DNA of 12,571 bases from Bacteroidota bacterium (GTDB lineage: Bacteria; Bacteroidota; Bacteroidia; Chitinophagales; Chitinophagaceae): contig JAEWDG010000111.1 in NCBI GenBank assembly GCA_023390215.1, positions 1-12,571 on the forward strand. Direction: 5' to 3'. The position numbers were made by a program, and so were the translations under genes. Shown here piece by piece: positions 1 through 6,309 of this stretch. Below the pieces are notes generated by a model that was given only the letters and a program-made list of their open reading frames with translations, searched no databases and was not told where the DNA came from. Position 1 is the stretch's first letter, and each line of letters begins with the position of its first letter.

Positions 1-98
1 GTCCCACCCTGTCCATTATAGTCAGTTTGCGTTTTCTTACAGCTAAAATTCCACAAAACAGCTCCTAACATCAAGATTCCCACGATCCGGTTGCTCAT
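1..98 (-). CDS. Probable lipoprotein, N-terminal fragment (runs off left edge)
   Basis: On the minus strand an open frame begins with ATG at 98 and stays open to the window edge, giving 32 complete codons. The product has a polar start (MSNR), a hydrophobic stretch at residues 5-16, then FSC-KK with the cysteine at residue 20. This is the usual look of a Bacteroidota type II (lipoprotein) signal peptide, where the mature protein starts at the acylated cysteine. Asn at -3 is not an ideal lipobox residue. The mature part seen (KKTQTDYNGQGG) says nothing about function. The frame is also open upstream of the ATG to a stop at 150-152, but a weak -7 element at 120-126 fits the ATG at 98. It is divergent from the small membrane protein at 232. 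Short length makes this moderately sure only. Confidence 0.55.
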   Translation of the reverse strand, partial: MSNRIVGILMLGAVLWNFSCKKTQTDYNGQGG

Positions 99-119
99 TA
101 GCGCAAAAAGTTTGGGCTC

Positions 120-126
120 CAAAGTA
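120..126 (-). promoter_or_regulatory. Possible -7 promoter element for the left-edge lipoprotein gene
   Basis: Read on the minus strand this is TACTTTG, one base shorter than the Bacteroidota -7 consensus TAnnTTTG. It sits 21 nt before the ATG at 98. I see no convincing -33 element, so this is a weak call. Confidence 0.25.
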
Positions 127-231
127 CTAAAATTTGATGGTTTATCCAGTTAACAGACACCTTATATAGCGTTTTCGATGCCCTGGCACTAAGATTGAGT
201 AGTTCATATAACCCTTAAAAATAATTTACCC

Positions 232-444
232 ATGAGAGTAACAGGTTTTATCCTCATTATAGCAGGCATCCTGATGTTGATTTTCAAAGGATTTAGTTTC
301 ACTAAAGAAAAAAAACTGGTGGATGTAGGTCCGGTAGAAATAAATAAGAAAGAGAAACAGACCGTTGGCTGGCCTGTGTATGCAGGTGGTATTGCTGTTT
401 TAGCAGGAGTGGTTTTGGTTATTGCCGGGAAGAAAAAAGATTAG
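232..444 (+). CDS. Small two-helix membrane protein, 70 aa
   Basis: An uncharacterised small inner-membrane protein. Two hydrophobic segments are visible, at about residues 3-19 and 47-65. They flank a charged, Lys/Glu-rich loop with the pattern TKEKK-VDVGPVEINKKEK, and the tail is Lys-rich (GKKKD). Short proteins of this layout, with a DxGPxEI-type loop, are common in Bacteroidota; I recognise the type but not a function. The start at 232 is the only good ATG. Just upstream (222-229, TAATTTAC) is a partial match to the -7 promoter element, only 2 nt from the ATG. The gene ends 55 nt before the helicase start and may or may not be cotranscribed with it. It could resemble the DUF3185-type small membrane proteins, but I cannot verify that. 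Confidence 0.75.
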   Translation: MRVTGFILIIAGILMLIFKGFSFTKEKKLVDVGPVEINKKEKQTVGWPVYAGGIAVLAGVVLVIAGKKKD

Positions 445-487
445 TGCAGGCCATTCGCTATTTATCCGGAAAACCTTCGCGCAGTTG

Positions 488-495
488 TACCTTTG
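488..495 (+). promoter_or_regulatory. Bacteroidota -7 promoter element (TACCTTTG) for uvrD
   Basis: An exact match to TAnnTTTG ending only 4 nt before the ATG at 500. In Bacteroidota this element is centred about 7 nt upstream of the transcription start, so the mRNA would begin at or within a few bases of the start codon. No clear TTTG -33 element is seen at the usual distance. The position also argues against the longer frame that opens at 422. Confidence 0.55.
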
Positions 496-499
496 CCCG

Positions 500-2830
500 A
501 TGCGAAATTACCTGGACGGGTTGAATGAGGCGCAAAGAACAGCCGTTTTACATAAGGATGGACCAATAATGATCATTGCCGGTGCGGGTAGTGGTAAAAC
601 TAAAGTACTTACCACCCGTATTGCCCACCTTATGGCCCAGCACGGCGTAGATCCTTTCAATATTCTTGCCCTCACATTTACAAATAAGGCGGCAGCGGAA
701 ATGAAGGAACGGATCGGTAAAACGCTCGGCACTACAGAAGCTCGTAATTTATACATCGGAACCTTCCACAGTGTATTTGCCCGCATATTGCGCACGGAAG
801 CACCCAAGCTGGGTTATTCCTCCAACTTCACTATATACGATACAGATGATGCCAAAAGTGTTGTGAAAACAGTGATCAATGAACTGAACCTGGATGACAA
901 GCAATACAAACCCAATTCGGTTTATAACAGGATTTCCTCAGCTAAAAATGCGCTGGTAGGTCCGGCGGAATATGCCAACGACTGGATGTTGCAGCAGGAA
1001 GATGCGAGAGCTAACCGTCCGCAAATGGCCGCTATCTATGACGCGTACACGAAGCGCTGCTTTAAGAATGGCGCAATGGATTTTGATGATCTGCTTTTCA
1101 AGATGTACATTCTCCTGAAGAATTTCCCGGAATCACTAAGTAAGTACCAGCATAAGTTTAAATATATACTTATCGATGAGTACCAGGATACGAACCCGGC
1201 CCAGTACGAAATTATTAAATTACTGGGTGCCATGCACGAAAATGTATGTGTAGTGGGTGATGACGCGCAAAGTATATACAGCTTCCGGGGAGCTACCATT
1301 GAAAATATTCTGCAGTTCGAAAAAGATTATGATGATGTAGTGGTTGTTAAGCTCGAACAAAACTACCGGAGCACGAAGAACATCCTGCACATCGCGAATG
1401 AAATTATCGCGAATAACAAAGGACAGATACAGAAAAAATTATTCACGGTTAACGACGAAGGAGATAAGATCAAACTCGTGCGTACCATGACGGATAACGA
1501 CGAAGGTAAAATGGTGGCCGATACCATCCAGGAACTTAAACTTCGTAACCATTTCTTCAACCAGGATTTTGCTATTCTTTACAGAACCAATGCACAAAGC
1601 CGCAGCTTTGAAGAATCCCTGAGAAGGATGGGGATTTCATACCGGATTTATGGTGGTATATCATTCTATCAGAGAAAGGAGATCAAAGATTTTATTGCAT
1701 ACCTGCGGATGGTCGTAAACCCGCACGACGAAGAAGCGCTGAAGCGGATTATAAACTACCCTGCGAGAGGAATTGGAAAGACCACAGTTGATAAAGCTGT
1801 GCTGTATGCAAATGAAAGAAATACGAGCTTATGGAACGTGCTCACCAATGCGTCGATGTTTGGTTTCCGCAGTGCTACGCTGGAAGCACTCGATAACTTT
1901 GTAACCATGATCAAAATGTTCCAGAGTGAACTGGAAAAAAAGAATGCATATGATCTGGCAGTGCTGGTAGGAAAAAGTACCAATATCGTAAAAGAGCTTT
2001 TCAATGACAAAACCGTAGAAGGCCTGGCACGCTATGAAAACGTGCAGGAGTTACTTAACTCCATCAAAGAGTTCACGGAAACACCTTCCAACCTTGAAGA
2101 TGGAGAAGTGGGAGATAAGAGCTTAGGCGGATATTTACAACAGATCGTACTGCTCACTGATGCAGATGATGATGATAAAAACGCAGATGTAGTTAAGCTG
2201 ATGACCATTCACGCAGCCAAAGGACTGGAATTTCCGGTTGTATTTGTTGGCGGCCTGGAAGAAACTTTGTTTCCCAATGCGATGGCGATCAATACCCGTG
2301 AGGAACTGGAGGAAGAAAGACGGTTGTTTTATGTTGCAGTGACCCGTGCAAAAAAGCATCTCTATCTCAGCTACTCAAATGCGCGTTACCGCTTCGGTCA
2401 GTTGCAACAGAATGATCCAAGCCGTTTCCTGGAAGAGATCCCCGAACAATACATTGATAAATCCTATGCCGGCAACAACGCACGAAACAATGCCGGTTCG
2501 AATTGGGCTTTAGGTGATGCATTCCAACGCATGCATAAAGGCTTTGGTAATCAGTATCCGCAACAAAAAAAAGAAGTTACAAAACCTGCTTATGCAACTG
2601 CCCCCGTCCGTCCGCAGGTTAAAGAACATGTTCCGAGTGAGGATTTTGTGGCCAGTGATACGTCAAATCTCTCTGCCGGACAAAAAGTGGAACATCAGAA
2701 ATTTGGTTTCGGGCAGGTAGTAAAGATGGAAGGGGCATCGCATAATCCCATTGCGACCATTCATTTTGAGAACAATGGCGAGAAAAAGATCATGCTGAAT
2801 TACGCGAAGCTCCGGATTCTTGAAAATTAA
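500..2830 (+). CDS. uvrD: UvrD/PcrA-type superfamily 1 DNA helicase, 776 aa
   Basis: An ATP-dependent 3'-5' DNA helicase, by family a player in nucleotide excision repair, mismatch repair and replication-fork maintenance. The SF1A motifs are all present: Walker A AGAGSGKT at residues 27-34, motif Ia (LTFTNKAA) near 58-66, motif II DEYQD at 226-230, motif III GDDAQSIYSFRGA at 253-265, motif IV/QNYRST at 287-292, motif V TIHAAKGLEF at 569-578, and motif VI EERRLFYVAVTRAKK at 605-619. A low-complexity linker (about 655-725) leads to a C-terminal Tudor-like domain (about 726-773, with KVEHQKFGFGQV), as in PcrA, where this domain contacts RNA polymerase. Length is normal. The frame is open from 422, but that extension overlaps the upstream gene and contains the promoter, and the helicase fold begins at MRNYLDGLN, so 500 is chosen. 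The stop overlaps the stop of the convergent gene. Whether it is best named uvrD or pcrA is a matter of convention. Confidence 0.95.
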   Translation: MRNYLDGLNEAQRTAVLHKDGPIMIIAGAGSGKTKVLTTRIAHLMAQHGVDPFNILALTFTNKAAAEMKERIGKTLGTTEARNLYIGTFHSVFARILRTEAPKLGYSSNFTIYDTDDAKSVVKTVINELNLDDKQYKPNSVYNRISSAKNALVGPAEYANDWMLQQEDARANRPQMAAIYDAYTKRCFKNGAMDFDDLLFKMYILLKNFPESLSKYQHKFKYILIDEYQDTNPAQYEIIKLLGAMHENVCVVGDDAQSIYSFRGATIENILQFEKDYDDVVVVKLEQNYRSTKNILHIANEIIANNKGQIQKKLFTVNDEGDKIKLVRTMTDNDEGKMVADTIQELKLRNHFFNQDFAILYRTNAQSRSFEESLRRMGISYRIYGGISFYQRKEIKDFIAYLRMVVNPHDEEALKRIINYPARGIGKTTVDKAVLYANERNTSLWNVLTNASMFGFRSATLEALDNFVTMIKMFQSELEKKNAYDLAVLVGKSTNIVKELFNDKTVEGLARYENVQELLNSIKEFTETPSNLEDGEVGDKSLGGYLQQIVLLTDADDDDKNADVVKLMTIHAAKGLEFPVVFVGGLEETLFPNAMAINTREELEEERRLFYVAVTRAKKHLYLSYSNARYRFGQLQQNDPSRFLEEIPEQYIDKSYAGNNARNNAGSNWALGDAFQRMHKGFGNQYPQQKKEVTKPAYATAPVRPQVKEHVPSEDFVASDTSNLSAGQKVEHQKFGFGQVVKMEGASHNPIATIHFENNGEKKIMLNYAKLRILEN

Positions 2831-3621
2831 TCCGTGACCTTTCTGACGTAGAACAGCAGCGCTGTATTTTCTCCGAAAATAATTTCACGTTCACCCGCTT
2901 TGAAAATATCATAGCTGAGGGTCTGTGTTTTGGTTTTTATGCCGATGGATGTTCCCCCGAAATTAAAATCAGCGGGTTCATATACCGCGCTACCCTGAAA
3001 AGAGAAACTTACTGCGCCTCTTGCACTAACGGTATCGCCTATGCTATTGAATTCAAGTCTTTTGATGAGAATGGTCTGAGGTCCTGTGCTTCCCGGGTTA
3101 GCCTTTGTACGGTACACTTCCCATTTTCCTTTCAGAAAGCGCGTGTTTGTATGAACAGGAATACTGAGTTCCTCGCTAATTATACTGTCTTTGCCCACCG
3201 TTTCATAATAGAATACATCCATCTTTTTGAACATTTTTTGGGAATGTTCATCTTTTAAAACCATCTGTTCGGGGCTGAGGGATATTATTTGGTGTTCATC
3301 GGTTCCTATAAGGAGAATATCAGGCGCAAGTATATCATATTCATAATCCATCGTAATGCGCATGCTCGTAGCATCTTTTGATTCCACTTTATTACCGTGA
3401 AATTTCAACAGAAGTGTGTCAGAGAAATCGAGTTTTTTACCTGCCTCATCTTTTCTCTCAACTTCCTGCCAGCGTCCCTGAAATTGTTCGAACTTATATC
3501 GTGGACGATCGGGCGCCGGCGTACCGGCCTGAACGGTTGGGGCTGTACCCTTGCGTATCACCCTTTGAGCAGATGCGGCAAAGCAGCTCAGAATGCAGGC
3601 TGTGATCAGAATGATACGCAT
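2827..3621 (-). CDS. Secreted protein with two lipocalin-like repeats, 264 aa
   Basis: Function not known. Residues 1-18 form a Sec signal peptide (hydrophobic core, then AASAQ), so the protein is probably periplasmic. A Pro/Thr-rich spacer (about 20-42) follows. The mature part seems to hold two copies of a beta-rich module. Each opens with a G-x-W signature, FQGRWQEVERK at residues 47-57 and LKGKWEVYRTK at 163-173, and each has a later short strand of the type xLLLKF or ILIKRLEF. Opening with GxW and being beta-strand rich is typical of lipocalin-like (calycin) domains, which often bind small hydrophobic ligands. No catalytic motif is seen. The start ATG at 3621 directly precedes the signal peptide. 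It converges on uvrD with a 4-nt overlap of the stops (TTAA). The repeat and fold assignments are my inference from pattern. Confidence 0.8.
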   Translation of the reverse strand: MRIILITACILSCFAASAQRVIRKGTAPTVQAGTPAPDRPRYKFEQFQGRWQEVERKDEAGKKLDFSDTLLLKFHGNKVESKDATSMRITMDYEYDILAPDILLIGTDEHQIISLSPEQMVLKDEHSQKMFKKMDVFYYETVGKDSIISEELSIPVHTNTRFLKGKWEVYRTKANPGSTGPQTILIKRLEFNSIGDTVSARGAVSFSFQGSAVYEPADFNFGGTSIGIKTKTQTLSYDIFKAGEREIIFGENTALLFYVRKVTD

Positions 3622-3656
3622 ATATTTTTATTTAGTAATTGTTAGTGAATTAATTA

Positions 3657-3664
3657 CAAATTAA
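3657..3664 (-). promoter_or_regulatory. Possible -7 element for the lipocalin-like gene
   Basis: On the minus strand this reads TTAATTTG, one mismatch from TAnnTTTG, lying 35 nt before the ATG at 3621. No clear -33 partner is visible. Confidence 0.3.
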
Positions 3665-3752
3665 CGTCTATGATGTTTAGAAACCGTGTCGGAAACTGAA
3701 TGAGTATGGATATATTGAAATTAATCGTTTTTCCTTCTTTCGAAAAGCGAAA

Positions 3753-3807
3753 ATTTAGGCGGATTCAACCATTTGATCCCCGTAAGCGTTAGTATTTCAG
3801 CCTAAAT
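3753..3807. repeat. Inverted repeat ATTTAGGC / GCCTAAAT upstream of the Nfu promoter
   Basis: ATTTAGGC at 3753-3760 and its exact reverse complement at 3800-3807 are separated by 39 nt. The right arm ends 5 nt before the -7 element of the Nfu gene. It could be a pair of operator half-sites, a DNA-looping site, or chance in A/T-rich DNA. Confidence 0.3.
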
Positions 3808-3812
3808 CAGGT

Positions 3813-3820
3813 TAATTTTG
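3813..3820 (+). promoter_or_regulatory. -7 promoter element (TAATTTTG) for the Nfu gene
   Basis: An exact match to TAnnTTTG, 19 nt before the ATG at 3840, predicting a leader of roughly 15 nt. A TTAG at 3789-3792 lies at about the spacing of a -33 element but is a poor match. An inverted repeat lies just upstream (see the entry at 3753-3807). Confidence 0.5.
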
Positions 3821-3839
3821 TAATTCAAATTTTCCAGAT

Positions 3840-4439
3840 ATGATCAAGACCGGAAATCCAGTTATCAGCATATACACAGAGATGACGCCGAATCCTGAAA
3901 CGATGAAGTTTGTGGCGAACAAACTATTGTATCCGGGTAAAAGCATAGATTTTCCTGATGAGGCCAGCGCGAAAGTTTCTCCGCTTGCTCAGGAATTGTT
4001 TACGTTTCCGTTTATTCGTTCGGTGTTTATTGCCAGCAATTTCGTTACGCTCACAAAAACCAATGACACTGAAGAATGGCAGGACATCATCCCAACCATT
4101 AAACAGTTTCTGAAAGAATACCTGGAAGAAGGTAAGCCTGTTGTGAATGAAGATGAGGTCGCGAAGATGAAGCAGGAAAGCAGCAATGAGGTGAGCGCGG
4201 ATGATGATGATGTGGTAAAACGGATCAAGGAATTGCTTGAAAATTATGTAAAACCAGCCGTTGAAATGGATGGAGGCGCTATACAATTTAAAAGTTACGA
4301 AGAAGGAAAAGTGAACCTGATGTTGCAGGGAAGCTGCAGCGGATGCCCTTCATCTATGATCACGCTAAAAGCAGGAATCGAAGGCATGATGAAACGCATG
4401 ATCCCTGAGGTGAAAGAAGTGGTTGCGGAAGCGGAGTAA
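3840..4439 (+). CDS. Nfu-type iron-sulfur cluster carrier protein, 199 aa
   Basis: By family, a cytoplasmic scaffold or carrier that holds a [4Fe-4S] cluster and delivers it to target enzymes. Two domains are visible. Residues 10-95 are an Nfu N-terminal domain (TEMTPNPETMKFVANK, then FPFIRSVFIASNFVTLTK), and residues about 124-199 are a NifU-like C-terminal domain. The latter has VEMDGGAIQF at 141-150 and the cluster-binding CxxC in GSCSGCPS, with Cys166 and Cys169. An acidic linker (about 100-123, ending DDDD) joins them. This two-domain order matches mitochondrial Nfu1 and its bacterial relatives, not the nitrogen-fixation NifU with its IscU-like and ferredoxin domains. The start is the first good ATG, placed correctly after the promoter. 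It is a single-gene unit with its own terminator. The family assignment is firm; specific targets are not inferable. Confidence 0.93.
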   Translation: MIKTGNPVISIYTEMTPNPETMKFVANKLLYPGKSIDFPDEASAKVSPLAQELFTFPFIRSVFIASNFVTLTKTNDTEEWQDIIPTIKQFLKEYLEEGKPVVNEDEVAKMKQESSNEVSADDDDVVKRIKELLENYVKPAVEMDGGAIQFKSYEEGKVNLMLQGSCSGCPSSMITLKAGIEGMMKRMIPEVKEVVAEAE

Positions 4440-4466
4440 TAAATTATTCGAAGTCCATATTATTTT

Positions 4467-4493
4467 ATCCCCGGTATGATCCGGGGATTTTTA
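4467..4493 (+). terminator. Rho-independent terminator after the Nfu gene
   Basis: A perfect 8-bp stem, ATCCCCGG at 4467-4474 with CCGGGGAT at 4481-4488, encloses a 6-nt loop and is followed by a T-rich tract. It lies 27 nt past the stop codon. Confidence 0.85.
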
Positions 4494-4509
4494 TTAAGTC
4501 ATTCGCAAT

Positions 4510-4557
4510 CAGTATCCAGGCGACCTTGAGGTTGGTCACTGGGAGCTACGATATCCC
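4510..4557. other. Inverted-repeat cluster between the Nfu terminator and pnuC
   Basis: CCAG (4516-4519) plus GACC (4522-4525) can pair with GGTC (4534-4537) plus CTGG (4539-4542) around an 8-nt loop. Overlapping alternatives exist: CAGT 4510-4513 with ACTG 4538-4541, and GGGA 4541-4544 with TCCC 4554-4557. The cluster lies upstream of the proposed pnuC promoter, so it would act as DNA (operator or repetitive intergenic element) and not as a leader RNA. No function is shown. Confidence 0.3.
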
Positions 4558-4584
4558 GACGTTACTATTATACTTATTAAGACC

Positions 4585-4592
4585 TTATTTTG
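4585..4592 (+). promoter_or_regulatory. -7 promoter element (TTATTTTG) for the pnuC operon
   Basis: One mismatch from TAnnTTTG, ending 6 nt before the ATG at 4599. A TTAC at 4562-4565 is a weak -33 candidate about 20 nt upstream. As with uvrD, the expected transcript start nearly coincides with the start codon. Confidence 0.4.
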
Positions 4593-4598
4593 CAGTTC

Positions 4599-5228
4599 AT
4601 GTCGGCGCAGCAATACTGGAATAGTTTTCTCAGCAATATCCGGGAAACGGGCTGGATGGAATGGGTAAGTACGATTTCACAGATCGCGAGCGTGTGGTAC
4701 GCGAGAAAAAACAATGTACTTGTTTATCCCACCGGTATCATCGGAATTCTGCTCGCCGCTTATCTGTATTTTTTTCAATCAGATCCTCCACTATACGCGG
4801 ATGCCACACTGAATCTTTATTATTTTGGCATGAGCGTGTATGGTTGGTATAACTGGGTATTGAAAAAGGACAGCGGCCAACTGGAATATCCCGTGAGCTG
4901 GTGTAACAAACGGGAGCTCGGTATCGGAATGATCATATTCCTGGGATTCTGGTTAGCTTTATTCTTTGTACTCCGTGAACTTACAGACAGCAATACGCCC
5001 TTTCTTGATTCACTGGTTTCATCATCGGCCGTATCTGCGATGTGGTGGATGGCAAAAAGAAAAATTGAAAACTGGATCGCCTGGATCGCATCGAACATCG
5101 TCGCCATACCACTGAATTTTTACAAAGGCTTCATGCTCTTCACCCTGATGTATATTGTGTTCCTGCTGCTGGCCTGGTGGGGTTATGCAGACTGGAAAAA
5201 GCTGATTAAACAAAAACAACATGGCTAG
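4599..5228 (+). CDS. pnuC: PnuC-family nicotinamide riboside/NMN transporter, 209 aa
   Basis: An inner-membrane transporter of the PnuC family, which brings in nicotinamide riboside or related NAD precursors by facilitated diffusion, driven by intracellular phosphorylation. About six to seven hydrophobic segments are visible, roughly at residues 22-36, 40-58, 68-86, 107-126, 135-152, 156-172 and 178-196. Family signatures present include VWYARKNN at 32-39 followed by YPTGIIG at 43-49, the aromatic YGWYNW at 81-86, and NWIAWIASN at 158-166 with NFYKG at 173-177. The ligand lies in such Trp/Asn-rich helices in known PnuC structures. A TTG at 4590 is also in frame, but the promoter overlaps it, so the ATG at 4599 is preferred. 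It overlaps tag by 8 nt (ATGGCTAG), implying translational coupling. The kinase two genes downstream is the expected metabolic partner, which supports nicotinamide riboside as substrate over thiamine (PnuT relatives). Confidence 0.9.
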   Translation: MSAQQYWNSFLSNIRETGWMEWVSTISQIASVWYARKNNVLVYPTGIIGILLAAYLYFFQSDPPLYADATLNLYYFGMSVYGWYNWVLKKDSGQLEYPVSWCNKRELGIGMIIFLGFWLALFFVLRELTDSNTPFLDSLVSSSAVSAMWWMAKRKIENWIAWIASNIVAIPLNFYKGFMLFTLMYIVFLLLAWWGYADWKKLIKQKQHG

Positions 5229-5775
5229 TTCTTATTGCGATGCGCTGGATTTGATGAAACCAGATGACAGGTTACTTCACAAAGCTTACCATGATAAACA
5301 TTATGGGTTCCCGATACAAGATGACAGCGAACTCTTCTGCAGGCTGATTCTCGAAATCAATCAGGCAGGGCTAAGCTGGACCACCATTCTCCGCAAGCAG
5401 GATAATTTCCGGAAAGCATATTCCGGTTTTGATATTAAGAAAGTGGCAAAATACAAAGAGAAAGATATCGATAGGTTGATGAATGATGCAGGGATAATCA
5501 GGTACAGATTAAAGATCGAAGCTGCTATATCCAATGCCAATAAAATACTTGAACTTCAGGAAGAACATGGATCATTTTTAAACTGGCTTGAATCGCATCA
5601 TCCGCTCAGCCGCGAAGCCTGGACCAAAGTTTTCAAAAACACATTTCGATTTACCGGCGGCGAAATCGTGAACGAATTTCTGGTAAGTACCGGCTATCTT
5701 CCGGGTGCACATGCCGGGCATTGTCCGGTATACCGGAAAACAATCAAGTCTAAACCTGCCTGGAACAGAAAATAG
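5221..5775 (+). CDS. tag: DNA-3-methyladenine glycosylase I (Tag), 184 aa
   Basis: A base-excision repair enzyme that removes 3-methyladenine from alkylated DNA by cutting the N-glycosidic bond. Family residues align with E. coli Tag. The zinc ligands are Cys6, His24 (in AYHDKHYG), His164 and Cys168 (His-x3-Cys near the C-terminus). The base-pocket segment LEINQAGLSW holds Glu45 and Trp53, equivalent to E. coli Glu38 and Trp46. NDAGIIRYRLKIEAAISNA at 88-106 is the helix-hairpin-helix region. Length is usual (E. coli 187). The segment before His164 (TGYLPGAH) differs from the E. coli GLVNDH, so it is a diverged member. Its ATG lies inside the end of pnuC, and its stop directly abuts the ATG of the kinase, so it is cotranscribed with NAD-salvage genes. 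No own promoter is seen. Confidence 0.92.
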   Translation: MASSYCDALDLMKPDDRLLHKAYHDKHYGFPIQDDSELFCRLILEINQAGLSWTTILRKQDNFRKAYSGFDIKKVAKYKEKDIDRLMNDAGIIRYRLKIEAAISNANKILELQEEHGSFLNWLESHHPLSREAWTKVFKNTFRFTGGEIVNEFLVSTGYLPGAHAGHCPVYRKTIKSKPAWNRK

Positions 5776-6309
5776 ATGCTGAAAAAAATAGTTATCATCG
5801 GACCTGAATCAACGGGAAAATCTACGCTGGCTCAATCGCTGGCAGATCATTTTAATTGTTTCTGGGTCCCGGAATTTGCAAGAGAATATCTTCTGAAAAA
5901 CGGGCCGGGTTATGAGTATGAAGATTTAATACAAATCATGCAGGGTCAATTGGAACTCGAAGATTACTGGACTTCCCGTTCCTTATCAGAAAACAAAGGG
6001 TTATTATTTGTGGATACGGACCTGCAGGTGATCCGCACCTGGAGTGAGTTTGTTTTTAACAGGGCGGAGAATAAGCTGCTCAATGAAATCGTTAAGCGGA
6101 ACTGCGATTTTTATCTGTTGTGCAACACTGATCTTCCCTGGGTAAAAGATGAGCTGAGAGAATATCCTGATGAGAACATACGGAAGCGCTTATTCCGGCA
6201 TTATAAAGACTGCCTGATTAATCAGCATATTCCATGGGCTGAAATTCAGGGGCAGGAAGAACTGCGGCTACATCAGGCCGTTAGTATCATCAAAAATTTA
6301 ATGGAGTAG
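5776..6309 (+). CDS. Stand-alone NadR-type ribosylnicotinamide kinase, 177 aa
   Basis: A P-loop kinase matching the C-terminal domain of NadR, which phosphorylates nicotinamide riboside to NMN with ATP in the cytoplasm. It has Walker A GPESTGKST at residues 9-17, EFAREY at 33-38 (WEYGREF in E. coli NadR), FVDTDL at 78-83 with Asp80 and Asp82, and WVKDELRE at 122-129, which corresponds to the NadR segment WVDDGLR. E. coli NadR is about 410 residues with a repressor HTH, an NMN adenylyltransferase domain and this kinase. Here only the kinase is present, so conversion of NMN to NAD must be done by another enzyme, and there is no DNA-binding part. The gene begins right after the tag stop with no gap, and pnuC is two genes upstream. 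This placement strongly supports a role in PnuC-driven uptake. It overlaps mtgA tail to tail by 12 nt. Confidence 0.87.
   Translation: MLKKIVIIGPESTGKSTLAQSLADHFNCFWVPEFAREYLLKNGPGYEYEDLIQIMQGQLELEDYWTSRSLSENKGLLFVDTDLQVIRTWSEFVFNRAENKLLNEIVKRNCDFYLLCNTDLPWVKDELREYPDENIRKRLFRHYKDCLINQHIPWAEIQGQEELRLHQAVSIIKNLME

Noticed and set aside
422..499. Longer N-terminus for uvrD starting at 422
   Set aside because: It overlaps the preceding gene and spans the -7 promoter element; the helicase family begins at the ATG at 500.
2158..2180. GAT-repeat tract in uvrD (Asp run), similar to one in the Nfu linker at 4198-4212
   Set aside because: Short acidic runs in flexible regions are common; too short to be a meaningful repeat or recombination site.
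4494..4598. NAD+-type riboswitch upstream of pnuC
   Set aside because: The hairpins lie upstream of the likely promoter, so they would not be in the mRNA, and I could not match the known riboswitch core. It remains possible if the true transcription start is near 4495.
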